A DNA stretch of 64,000 bases, taken from contig JAEEYO010000025.1 of assembly GCA_016288205.1 (NCBI GenBank), forward strand, positions 124,001 to 188,000, given 5' to 3'. The notes under the pieces are model-generated. The model searched no databases, was not told where the DNA came from, and saw nothing but the letters and a program-made list of their open reading frames with translations. Made by a program: the position numbers and the translations under genes. The stretch comes from Treponema sp. (lineage in GTDB: Bacteria > Spirochaetota > Spirochaetia > Treponematales > Treponemataceae). Of the stretch, positions 16,814 through 23,691 are shown one piece after another (position 1 is the stretch's first letter; each line of letters starts with the position of its first letter).

Positions 16814-17317
16814 TCAAGACGGAAAATCAGTTTTGATCTGATTTCGTATATAATGCCCTTCCTGAATCGCTGCAATTGTGGCGATTGTACAAACGACTGC
16901 GGCCGCATAACGAAGCTCAATGAAACGAAGGGTCAAAGGCAAGACAAATGCCAATATGCCAGTTATTTTATTCAAAACAGAATGGACGAAAACAATCCTT
17001 TTATATTTTTTCACCTCATACACAATATTGACAGCCTTGATTACTCCGATAATCGCAATCCACATATAAAGCCATTTTTCAATGTCCAGGACTGGAATCA
17101 ACTTTACAAGGCAAACCGCCACAAACAAAAAATCTGCGATTGAATCAAATTTAGAGCCGAATTCACTTGCCTTTCCAGTCTTTCTCGCGACAGTTCCGTC
17201 AATCATATCGGACACACCCGCCGTCAGGTACAACACGTAGAAAAATTTTGAGAATGGTGGGACAAACAGCAAAGCCATGCTGCAAAGGATTCTGACACCG
17301 GTAATTATATTAGCCAT
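16814..17317 (-). CDS. CDP-alcohol phosphatidyltransferase
   Basis: About 167 residues from the ATG at 17317, which gives the usual MANIITGVRILCS start; a TTG 30 bases upstream is possible. The catalytic motif DxxDGxxAR-x8-GxxxDxxxD is complete (DMIDGTVAR, GSKFDSIAD). Several membrane segments follow. The family transfers a phosphatidyl group from CDP-diacylglycerol to an alcohol such as glycerol phosphate, inositol or serine; the substrate cannot be told here. It sits apart from other lipid genes, next to a GNAT gene. Confidence 0.85.
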   Translation of the reverse strand: MANIITGVRILCSMALLFVPPFSKFFYVLYLTAGVSDMIDGTVARKTGKASEFGSKFDSIADFLFVAVCLVKLIPVLDIEKWLYMWIAIIGVIKAVNIVYEVKKYKRIVFVHSVLNKITGILAFVLPLTLRFIELRYAAAVVCTIATIAAIQEGHYIRNQIKTDFPS

Positions 17318-17387
17318 TGTTTTGATAGTGAACAATAAAGTTCGCAATTTTGTTTCTGAATATTTTCTGAAACATAGTCAATCATTT

Positions 17388-17954
17388 TTACCTAGACCTA
17401 TAAATCCAATATCCGTTGAATGCTACCCCATCTTTTGCAACAAGAAGGGCATCCGTTTTTTCAAAACCGAACTTCTTTGCGGCTTCCATGCGTTCAACTG
17501 CATAAATCGGAACTTTGGTTACAACCTGACTGCATTCAAACATTTCAAAAATGTGGGGAACAATGAGCGACATGATTTCCTTTAAAACATCAGCTCGCTC
17601 GTAACTGCTTCCAACATCAAGCCGAAGGACACCGCTTTCATTAAACGCATCTTCCGAAAGCCTCTTGAAAGATTCAATTGTGCCAATAACTTTTCTGCTT
17701 AACTTATCAATAATTGCCCAGCGCACAAACCATTTTTCTTTATATGAAGAGAGCCAGAAATCCATGGCCTTATCCATCAGCTCCTTTGTATGGTAATAAA
17801 AATTGTCGCCGTCACAATTATCGCTGTTAAAAAACGGGAGCGCATTTTTATCGCCATAGACCTCAAGCAAATCATCGGCATCAGTTTTTTCCACAAAGCG
17901 CAAAAGCCATCGGTCATTTTCAAAAACCGGCACAGCATCATAAATGTTTGTCAT
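17388..17954 (-). CDS. GNAT-family N-acetyltransferase
   Basis: A 188-residue RimJ/RimL-type acetyltransferase: WLLRFVEKTDADDLLEVYGD at the start, a VIGTIESFKRL strand, SGVLRLDVGSSYERADVLKEIM covering the acetyl-CoA site, and a C-terminal FGFEKTDALL region. The classic Q/RxxGxG/A loop is degenerate (SSYERAD), so activity is less certain. Substrate unknown. Strong GGAG site before the ATG. Cytoplasmic. Confidence 0.8.
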   Translation of the reverse strand: MTNIYDAVPVFENDRWLLRFVEKTDADDLLEVYGDKNALPFFNSDNCDGDNFYYHTKELMDKAMDFWLSSYKEKWFVRWAIIDKLSRKVIGTIESFKRLSEDAFNESGVLRLDVGSSYERADVLKEIMSLIVPHIFEMFECSQVVTKVPIYAVERMEAAKKFGFEKTDALLVAKDGVAFNGYWIYRSR

Positions 17955-18012
17955 CTTTTCACTCCAATCGTATTTTCATAAACAGAAACCGAATTCAGCA
18001 ATAGGCGTTTTT

Positions 18013-18948
18013 TTACATTAAATCCTCAAGAAAAGAAATATTAATATCTTTATCCAGTTCCTTTAGCTGTTTATATTTTAACACTTCAAATTCAATGCCT
18101 TCTTTTTGGGCATTATTATAATCACCAGAAAGCAATTGCTTCTCCAAATTTCCACAAACATATGCTAACAGAAATAGCGCTGAATATTCACTTGAAGCGA
18201 TCTCTTCCGGGAAACAACTAGAATCTATTGTGATTTGCACGATATCACTTTCTGAAGCGAATTCAATAATATATGAATAGTTTTTCAAATTTTTCTTAGA
18301 AAAGTCCTTATCCTGCTTAAAATTACTGATTAATCTCAACAACTCGTTCTTTTCTTTTTCCGAGATCTCAGAAGGACTGATTTCATCAACCAATGCAGAC
18401 AAATCAAATTCAAAGACAAAATCCTCTATTTTTCCATTTATCATTTCTGTTTCTTCTTCATTTAAATCCGCCCATCCGACTTGGGCAGTTACGGTCACAT
18501 TTCCGCTCTTTGGAAGTTCAGCACCATAAATAACCGTCTGCATTATAATTCCTTTTTGGGGATTCTTTACAATATTTTTAGCAGAAGGATTTCTTTCGAT
18601 AAATTTATAAGACTCTAAAATTTCTGTATGAGGTTCTATTACCAAATCTGTTTTTTCCTTGGTAATCTGGGCATAACTTATACCATCAATTTTGAAATCC
18701 CTCAATTCCTGTAGATAGAAGTGCTTGTCATTTTTCCGAAGTTTTGTTATTTCAAATAAAAACAGCAGCCCCTCTAAATTCTTTTCTTCTCCGTTTTTTC
18801 CTTCTGCAGCAGCTTCTACCTTTTGGATATAAATCGGATCGACTTTTGTTTCCTTAGTCTTTTTGGCTTTTAGATTTATTCCACTTGCATTTAAATCAGC
18901 AAAGACAAATCCCATTATAAGCAACAGCGAAATTAATTTTCTTTTCAT
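18013..18948 (-). CDS. Exported protein of unknown function, AT-rich
   Basis: About 311 residues from the ATG at 18948, which follows AAGGAG; longer in-frame starts lack such a site. Signal peptide MKRKLISLLLIMGFVFADL with cleavage near NASG. The mature protein is Lys/Glu-rich and mixed alpha/beta, with a WADLNEEE stretch. No family recognised. Codons are AT-richer than in the flagellar genes, and it pairs with the zinc-ribbon gene 50 bases upstream on the same strand. Confidence 0.55.
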   Translation of the reverse strand: MKRKLISLLLIMGFVFADLNASGINLKAKKTKETKVDPIYIQKVEAAAEGKNGEEKNLEGLLFLFEITKLRKNDKHFYLQELRDFKIDGISYAQITKEKTDLVIEPHTEILESYKFIERNPSAKNIVKNPQKGIIMQTVIYGAELPKSGNVTVTAQVGWADLNEEETEMINGKIEDFVFEFDLSALVDEISPSEISEKEKNELLRLISNFKQDKDFSKKNLKNYSYIIEFASESDIVQITIDSSCFPEEIASSEYSALFLLAYVCGNLEKQLLSGDYNNAQKEGIEFEVLKYKQLKELDKDINISFLEDLM

Positions 18949-18998
18949 AACATCTCCTTGAATGTCTGTTTTGACTCGATTAAAAAATATTCCGTTAT

Positions 18999-19688
18999 TT
19001 ATGGCAACGAGTGTTCCTCGATATCTTTTGCTTTTATAAGCTTTTCCTGACAATCTACTATTTCAATAATATATCCTTTATAAAAATCTGTTCTTTGTTT
19101 TATAATTTCAATGATTTTAGCAGCATTTTCAAAATTTCCTTTACGCCTCTCCAAATCAACTCTGATTAATAAAAAGTTCTCATATGATTCTGATGTCTCC
19201 GGAACCAATTCAAAATATTTTATGGCATTTGACATTAAATAACTTTTATTCTTTTCATTATTATTTTCCCAAACACTTTCTAGAAAAACCCAGGCAATAT
19301 TTTCAATCGGCTTGTTTAATATAAGCATTTCTTGACCCAAATAATAATAATTTGGATAGTTCTTATCTGCATCTGGAAGATTGTTTTTAGACAAATATTC
19401 TTTCAATATTTTAAGTTCTTCTTCCGAGAAAAGTTCATCTTCAAAAACGAAACCGCATTTTTCGCACTTCGGAATTGGAGTAGGAATTATTGCCGCTCCA
19501 ACAGGTTTTAAATCAAGATTCTGACCAAATAATGAATACGAATACTGGACTCTATAATTAAACTTTGTAGAGCATATTGGACACTCAAACTCATGTTCAC
19601 GAACAGTTGAAGAAAAACCTGATGATATACAAAGAAATATAAAAAAACAGATAGCTACAATTCTTTTTGATTTTTTGAAAACACTCAT
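18999..19688 (-). CDS. Exported zinc-ribbon protein, DUF2225-like
   Basis: About 229 residues from the ATG at 19688 (MSVFKKSKR), seven bases after AAGGAG. Leader of ~22 hydrophobic residues, then a zinc ribbon: CPICSTKF near residue 38 and CEKCGF about 40 residues later. The remaining ~130 residues are helical and TPR-like (KYFELVPETSESYENFLLIR). This layout resembles DUF2225 proteins, here with a signal peptide. Role unknown. Directly behind it lies one copy of the short dispersed repeat described at 19745. Confidence 0.6.
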   Translation of the reverse strand: MSVFKKSKRIVAICFFIFLCISSGFSSTVREHEFECPICSTKFNYRVQYSYSLFGQNLDLKPVGAAIIPTPIPKCEKCGFVFEDELFSEEELKILKEYLSKNNLPDADKNYPNYYYLGQEMLILNKPIENIAWVFLESVWENNNEKNKSYLMSNAIKYFELVPETSESYENFLLIRVDLERRKGNFENAAKIIEIIKQRTDFYKGYIIEIVDCQEKLIKAKDIEEHSLP

Positions 19689-19744
19689 TTTTATCTCCTT
19701 GGGAGCACACAGGCGCGGGTGTCCGTATCCCCCACACATATCCA

Positions 19745-19763
19745 CATAAGCTCCATCCGTAAT
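19745..19763. repeat. Short dispersed repeat, copy A
   Basis: CATAAGCTCCATCCG followed by T/C and AAT occurs here and again at 21362. On the minus strand both copies read through to an I-x-DGAY-x-x-M coding-like stretch. Copy A abuts the stop of the PIN toxin gene; copy B follows a broken RelB/DinJ gene. Flanks are only partly alike. Confidence 0.6.
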
Positions 19764-20140
19764 TACCAAACAGTTTTTACATTATACAACGGAATTTTAG
19801 AATCCGTTGTAATTATTGTCAAATCATTGTCCATTGCCATTGTAATGAGAAGTCTATCGAATGGATCTCTATGAACATCAGGCAAAGACTTTATCAATTC
19901 CAACGAATTTGATGTTACAGAAAGCTCTTCAAATTCTTCTATCTTGCAAGCATCAATAATATCTTGAATTGATTGTTTATACTGAAGAAGACCTTTTGTT
20001 TGTTTTATCGCAATTTCCCATAAAGAAACTTTGCTATAATAACAAATTTCATTGTCAATGATTTCTTTTGCCTTGCTTGAAAGATTTGCGTTACCATACA
20101 AATACCAAAGCAAGGCATGTGTGTCTAATAAATATTTCAC
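19763..20140 (-). CDS. VapC-type PIN-domain toxin
   Basis: A 125-residue PIN protein with LLDTHALLWY at the start (Asp6), SLWEIAIK (Glu42), HRDPFDRLL (Asp92/Asp95) and ITTDSKI (Asp113): the four acidic residues of the Mg-dependent RNase site. This subtype is often listed as PIN type II toxin. It starts with GTG in a four-base GTGA overlap with the antitoxin stop. Likely cleaves tRNA or rRNA when released; target unknown. Confidence 0.9.
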   Translation of the reverse strand: MKYLLDTHALLWYLYGNANLSSKAKEIIDNEICYYSKVSLWEIAIKQTKGLLQYKQSIQDIIDACKIEEFEELSVTSNSLELIKSLPDVHRDPFDRLLITMAMDNDLTIITTDSKIPLYNVKTVW

Positions 20141-20364
20141 ATATACTCCTTAAAATCTTCCAATGGCTCATCAAAATCAGGAGACATAAAGAAATTTGGA
20201 TCTTTCAAGATTCCTGCCTTGCGGTTAGGAAATCTTTTAACAGTTTTCGCCTGTTGTTTCTTATACAAAATCTTATATTCCAAAAGTTCCAAATAGTTGT
20301 ATATCTCCGCCATATACTCTTCTGGAATTGATTTGAGTTTTTCTTGAACAGCAGTCAATGGCAT
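20137..20364 (-). CDS. Antitoxin of the PIN toxin (DUF2281/VapB-like)
   Basis: A 75-residue protein: a helical N-terminal part (IPEEYMAEIYNYLELLEYKI), a basic middle and an acidic tail (MSPDFDEPLEDFKEYM). This matches DUF2281-type antitoxins found directly before PIN toxins. The start has a textbook GGAGGT site. The acidic, poorly folded tail would thread the toxin site and the complex would repress its own promoter; this is family knowledge, not visible here. Confidence 0.8.
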   Translation of the reverse strand: MPLTAVQEKLKSIPEEYMAEIYNYLELLEYKILYKKQQAKTVKRFPNRKAGILKDPNFFMSPDFDEPLEDFKEYM

Positions 20365-20455
20365 ATTCTACCTCCTTACTATCTATAATATATCACAGTT
20401 TTTCAAAATTTTCTAGAGTTTTGTCCTCCATTCGGCTTTGGAGCTTTGTTAAGTT

Positions 20456-20659
20456 TTATTTTTTGATTTTCAAGAAATCCACAGGCCTTATAATTCTTAC
20501 AGGAGAATTCTTGCATCCATTTTTTTCATCCCGAGTAATAATATAATCCAACTCTTCTGTTTCGGCACATTTCATTTGCAGGCCATCTTCTAAATCATTC
20601 CAATCAGGATTATTGCATACAGAACAATTCTTCTTTTTCGTTAATCTCACGATTAACAC
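20456..20659 (-). pseudogene. 3' remnant of a PIN_3-type toxin
   Basis: The readable 67 codons end in WNDLEDGLQMKCAE then LDYIITRDEKNG and VRIIRPVDFL, which is the C-terminal third of PIN_3-family toxins. The N-terminal half with the first catalytic Asp is missing; the residues before WNDLED (KKKNCSVCNNP) do not fit the family. It overlaps the truncated antitoxin frame by 50 bases, as expected after a deletion fused the two genes. Likely non-functional. Confidence 0.65.
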
Positions 20660-20822
20660 TTCCTTTTATACTGTCAAAGAAAGCGAGTCCATTCTCAATT
20701 TCAGAATTATATGCTTTTTTCTTTGAAAAAATCAAATTACTGATTTTATCAAAAAGAATTTCCAAATCTGGTAAATCAAGGGTATCTAATTGTTTATAAT
20801 ATGAATAAGCCAAATCTGACAT
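20610..20822 (-). pseudogene. Truncated antitoxin fused into PIN remnant
   Basis: A 70-residue frame with a good GGAGGT site and an N-terminus like antitoxins that precede PIN_3 toxins (helical start, then FFDSIKGSVNREI). After EKEEL, where family members continue with a conserved acidic tail, the frame runs into unrelated codons and stops. With the downstream toxin remnant this suggests one deletion removing the antitoxin tail and the toxin N-terminal half. It could still make a short DNA-binding peptide. Confidence 0.5.
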
Positions 20823-20870
20823 AAAGACCTCCTAAGCTATTCAAATTATATCATATTTTGGAAAAAAATA

Positions 20871-21311
20871 CTAATCTTCCGAAAATGGGTTATCAAATTT
20901 TTCTAAATCACTTTCAGAAAAATATAATGCAATCCAATCAAAAGTTTTTTGTTCATTTATTATAAGAAAGAATAATATTCCTTCTTCTGCATTTGCAGAA
21001 GATGTACATGCTACAATATATATCTCGCCTTCTTTATATTCCCATTCATTCATAGCTTTTTGTAGAAGCCATGTATTTTGTTTTGCTATTTTGTTCAAAA
21101 TTGTAAATTCTTTTTCTTCAAATTCACAAACCATATATTCTAAATATACTTTTGAATATTTTAACTCATCTTCATCTAGTGTATCTATATATTCAGCACA
21201 TGCCCAACCATCAAAATTTTGAGAAAAATCATAATAATGCTTTAGGTCAAAACCTTGAGAGAAACAAAGATACGGCAAAAATAAAAATACCAAAACAATT
21301 ATTTTTTTCAT
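20871..21311 (-). CDS. Small exported protein of unknown function
   Basis: About 146 residues from the ATG at 21311, five bases after GGAGG (a GTG two codons earlier is less likely). Signal peptide MKKIIVLVFLFLPYLCFSQG, with a Cys-containing end that is not a good lipobox. The mature part is acidic and aromatic-rich (FDLKHYYDFSQNFDGWACA), ending DLEKFDNPFSED. AT-rich, and placed between two broken toxin-antitoxin remnants, so it is probably part of an acquired segment. Confidence 0.5.
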   Translation of the reverse strand: MKKIIVLVFLFLPYLCFSQGFDLKHYYDFSQNFDGWACAEYIDTLDEDELKYSKVYLEYMVCEFEEKEFTILNKIAKQNTWLLQKAMNEWEYKEGEIYIVACTSSANAEEGILFFLIINEQKTFDWIALYFSESDLEKFDNPFSED

Positions 21312-21361
21312 CTTCACCTCCCAAACCTCTCCAGTGGTCTATCGTCCTACCCCCATCTCCC

Positions 21362-21380
21362 CATAAGCTCCATCCGCAAT
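21362..21380. repeat. Short dispersed repeat, copy B
   Basis: Same 15-base core CATAAGCTCCATCCG as at 19745, then CAAT. The minus-strand reading I-A-DGAYGEM parallels copy A. It lies ~50 bases before the start of the small exported protein gene at 21311. Confidence 0.6.
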
Positions 21381-21492
21381 CAAAAACAGACCTCTGCTTA
21401 CGCACACATCTCACATTATTATACCACATCCAAATGAAAAATCAAGATTAATTTTAGCCATGAACACCTGATGTCCGACCAAACTTTTATCA

Positions 21493-21657
21493 TCAGGAAT
21501 CCTCCATGAGCTCATGTACTTTGCCGTTTCCATTTTCTATCTGGGCTATGCTTTGCCGGAGATATTTCATGTTCTCCTCGGAGTAAATAAAAGGGTCTTT
21601 CGTCAGCTTCAGTTCAAACGGAATTCCATTCTCACACAACTGACACTTCTGTATCAC
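21493..21657 (-). pseudogene. RelB/DinJ-type antitoxin, C-terminal remnant
   Basis: The minus strand translates to GIPFELKLTKDPFIYSEEN, then MKYLRQSIAQIENGNGKVH and ELMEDS before a stop. The GIPFE...YSEEN...L..SIAQ...G....HEL pattern is the conserved C-terminal half of RelB/DinJ antitoxins. The frame is closed by a stop just upstream (near 21675), with no ATG and no ribbon-helix-helix N-terminus; no RelE/YafQ toxin follows. A broken gene. Confidence 0.65.
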
Positions 21658-21714
21658 ATAAAAAACAAGAAATCATTTTCAGGAGGATTGAATCTAAAGA
21701 AGGGATTTACAATT

Positions 21715-21795
21715 TGCGAGAGGAGGGACTTGAACCCTCATGCCTAGGGCACCAGATCCTAAGTCTGGCGTGTATGCCAATTTCACCACTCTCGC
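21715..21795 (-). tRNA. tRNA-Leu (anticodon TAG)
   Basis: The acceptor arm GCGAGAG pairs with CTCTCGC, and the anticodon stem-loop has loop letters CTTAGGA with anticodon TAG. The long variable region fits a class II leucine tRNA. CCA is not encoded. It is the last tRNA of a four-gene minus-strand series. Confidence 0.9.
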
Positions 21796-21842
21796 ATTAA
21801 AAGATACCGAAACGGCAACCAAACGGGGAATGATTCAAATAA

Positions 21843-21915
21843 TGAGCGATGGGAGGATCGAACTCCCGACCCACAGATTAAGAGTCTGTTGCTCTACCAG
21901 CTGAGCTAATCGCCC
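21843..21915 (-). tRNA. tRNA-Lys (anticodon CTT)
   Basis: A 73-base cloverleaf; acceptor GGGCGAT with one G-T pair, anticodon loop CTCTTAA with anticodon CTT. CCA not encoded. Confidence 0.93.
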
Positions 21916-21952
21916 TATTGAACGGAATTACCGCCCGAACACATAACCAATT

Positions 21953-22026
21953 TGCGTCCGACACGTCTCGAACGTGCAACCTACGGATTCGAAGTCCGTT
22001 GCTCTATCCAGTTGAGCTACGAACGC
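21953..22026 (-). tRNA. tRNA-Arg (anticodon TCG)
   Basis: A 74-base cloverleaf; acceptor GCGTTCG with one wobble pair, anticodon stem ACGGA, loop CTTCGAA, anticodon TCG. CCA not encoded. Confidence 0.93.
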
Positions 22027-22059
22027 GATTCATCGGCTACAGTCCGCTTCGTTCAGGAG

Positions 22060-22132
22060 GGTGCCTGGTGGGTTTCGAACCCACGACAACCAGATCCACA
22101 ATCTGGGATTCTACCCCTGAACTACAGGCACC
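22060..22132 (-). tRNA. tRNA-His (anticodon GTG)
   Basis: Acceptor of eight pairs (GGTGCCTG with CAGGCACC), the extra G-1:C73 pair being the histidine identity element. Anticodon loop TTGTGGA, anticodon GTG. First gene of the tRNA operon. Confidence 0.93.
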
Positions 22133-22149
22133 ATATAATCGACAAAATT

Positions 22150-22178
22150 AATCTATCACAAACACGTTTTTATGTCAA
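22150..22178 (-). promoter_or_regulatory. Promoter of the tRNA operon
   Basis: On the minus strand TTGACA, 17 bases, TAGATT. The -10 box ends 17 bases before the mature 5' end of tRNA-His, so a short leader would be removed by RNase P. Consensus -35, four of six at -10. Confidence 0.7.
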
Positions 22179-22285
22179 TAAGCACGCGGAAAAAAATCCG
22201 GAAAAATTTCAAAAAAAATTCAAGAAAATCATCCGAGACAATAAGTTAGCATTAGCTAATCTTTCATCAAATTATAAAAAAAACC

Positions 22286-22314
22286 TAGAAAAATTAATAG
22301 GAATCGTTTATAAT
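22286..22314 (+). promoter_or_regulatory. Putative promoter of the hdr-flx-frd operon
   Basis: TAGAAA, 17 bases, TATAAT. Perfect -10, four of six at -35. It would give a ~160-base leader before hdrB. The gap from 22133 to 22480 also holds the divergent tRNA promoter and a weak TTAGC/GCTAA hairpin near 22246-22259; no riboswitch was recognised. Confidence 0.5.
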
Positions 22315-22480
22315 CGTAGAATCTGGGAGGAATATTTGCCATATTTCTTCCTGCCCTCAAAACAACTGCGCAACACAGGAAATTCGAGGGAATCTTGTGG
22401 TAAATCCCACATTTCAAGTTAAAAAAAGGGACGGATTTACAGTCGGTCTCTCTCACACTTTGGAAGAGGAAGTAGTTCAG

Positions 22481-23293
22481 ATGGAGAACACCAAACATTA
22501 CGCTTACTTCCCCGGATGCACGCTAAAGAACAAGGCTCTTGACCTTGACAACTACGCACGGGCATCTGCGGAGGCGCTCGGTTTCACGCTTGACGAAATC
22601 CCTGAATGGCAATGTTGCGGAGGAGAATATCCCCTTGCAAAAGACGAAATTGCCACAAAGCTTTCTTCTGTAAGAGCTCTGTCTGATGCTCAGAAGGAAG
22701 GAAAGGATTTGGTCACGCTCTGTTCGGCTTGCTACAATGTAATCAAGCAGGTGAACAATGACATGCAGACGGATGAGGATATTGCCCTCAGGGTGAACAA
22801 TTACCTTGCCCATGACGGCATTGAGTACCACGGCGAGACAAAAGTGGTGCATTTCCTTGAGATTCTCCGGGATGAAATTGGCTGGGACAACGTAAAAAAA
22901 GCTGTGAAAAATCCTTTTACGGGAAAGAAAATCGGAGCCTACTACGGTTGTCTTTTGCTCAGGCCCGGCAAGGTGTTGCAGTTTGATGATCCGGAAAACC
23001 CACAGATTATAGAAGATTTCATAAAGGCTATTGGCGGAACACCCGTCCTTTACGCTCAGAGAAACGAGTGCTGTGGCGCATACACTGCATTGGAGGATGG
23101 TTCTATCCCCCAGAAACGCACTCAGGCAATCCTTGGAAACGCAGCCGACATGGGAGCTGATTTCCTTGTCACGAGTTGCCCGCTCTGCCGCTACAATCTG
23201 CTTAAGAACCGGGGGGACAGCCCTCTGGATGTAATCTACTTTACGGAGCTTCTTGCACAGGCGCTCGGAGTAAAGGAGGCCGCAAATGCTTAA
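22481..23293 (+). CDS. hdrB: HdrB-like heterodisulfide reductase subunit B
   Basis: A 270-residue protein starting at MENTKHYAYFPGC, after GAGGAAG; an in-frame ATG 84 bases upstream lacks a ribosome site. Both cysteine-rich CCG motifs (C-x30+-CC-x30+-CxxC) are intact: FPGC...WQCCGGEYP...LCSACYN and YYGC...NECCGAYT...SCPLCRYN. In HdrB these hold two non-cubane [4Fe-4S] clusters that reduce disulfides; here the acceptor may differ because CoM/CoB are not expected in a spirochaete. First gene of an eight-to-nine-gene operon; overlaps hdrC by eight bases. Confidence 0.92.
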   Translation: MENTKHYAYFPGCTLKNKALDLDNYARASAEALGFTLDEIPEWQCCGGEYPLAKDEIATKLSSVRALSDAQKEGKDLVTLCSACYNVIKQVNNDMQTDEDIALRVNNYLAHDGIEYHGETKVVHFLEILRDEIGWDNVKKAVKNPFTGKKIGAYYGCLLLRPGKVLQFDDPENPQIIEDFIKAIGGTPVLYAQRNECCGAYTALEDGSIPQKRTQAILGNAADMGADFLVTSCPLCRYNLLKNRGDSPLDVIYFTELLAQALGVKEAANA

Positions 23294-23681
23294 ATCCGAA
23301 ATGGAAGAGATGAAGGCACAGCTTCTTGCAATCAGCGGAGTGAATCCGAAGAAATGCATGGTATGCGGAAAATGCTCTGGAACATGTCCGAACTACGACG
23401 AGATGGAGTATCACCCGCATCAGTTTGTGCAGATGGTTGAGAACGGCGAGATTGAAAAACTGGTCGCCTCCCCCTCAATCTACAAGTGTCTCTCATGTTT
23501 CGCATGTCTTGAGAGATGTCCGCGTCAGGTGGAGCCCGCAAAACTGATTGAGGCCGTGCGTCTCGCAGTTGAAAGGCAAAGAGGTCCGCATCACCTCGGT
23601 GCGGAGGATGTCGCTAAATATTTGGATGACGATATGCCCCAGCAGGCCATTGTCAGCGCATTCAGAAAATACAAGAAATAA
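23286..23681 (+). CDS. hdrC: HdrC-like heterodisulfide reductase subunit C
   Basis: A 131-residue protein with two [4Fe-4S] ferredoxin motifs, CMVCGKCSGTCP (~residues 24-35) and CLSCFACLERCP (~67-78), spaced as in HdrC. It links HdrA to HdrB in the soluble complex. Usual HdrC is ~185 residues, so this is a compact form. It overlaps hdrB and lies 10 bases before hdrA. Confidence 0.9.
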   Translation: MLKSEMEEMKAQLLAISGVNPKKCMVCGKCSGTCPNYDEMEYHPHQFVQMVENGEIEKLVASPSIYKCLSCFACLERCPRQVEPAKLIEAVRLAVERQRGPHHLGAEDVAKYLDDDMPQQAIVSAFRKYKK

Positions 23682-23691
23682 GGAGTGGTAG

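Larger units (their letters stand above)
21312..21714. other. 403-bp gene-poor gap between exported protein and tRNA operon
   Basis: Holds the second dispersed-repeat copy (21362-21380) and a RelB/DinJ antitoxin fragment (21493-21657, minus). No intact gene, clear promoter or terminator was seen in the remainder. Confidence 0.6.

Noticed and set aside
13400-21311. Integron cassette array (as known from Treponema denticola)
   Set aside because: Small same-strand genes and TA modules suggested it, but no attC-like sites or integrase were found and several genes overlap.
21952-22422. Open frames over the tRNA genes
   Set aside because: They run through four complete cloverleaves; coding is excluded.
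22523-23359. 278-codon frame antisense to hdrB-hdrC
   Set aside because: Shadow of strongly supported genes with intact cluster motifs.
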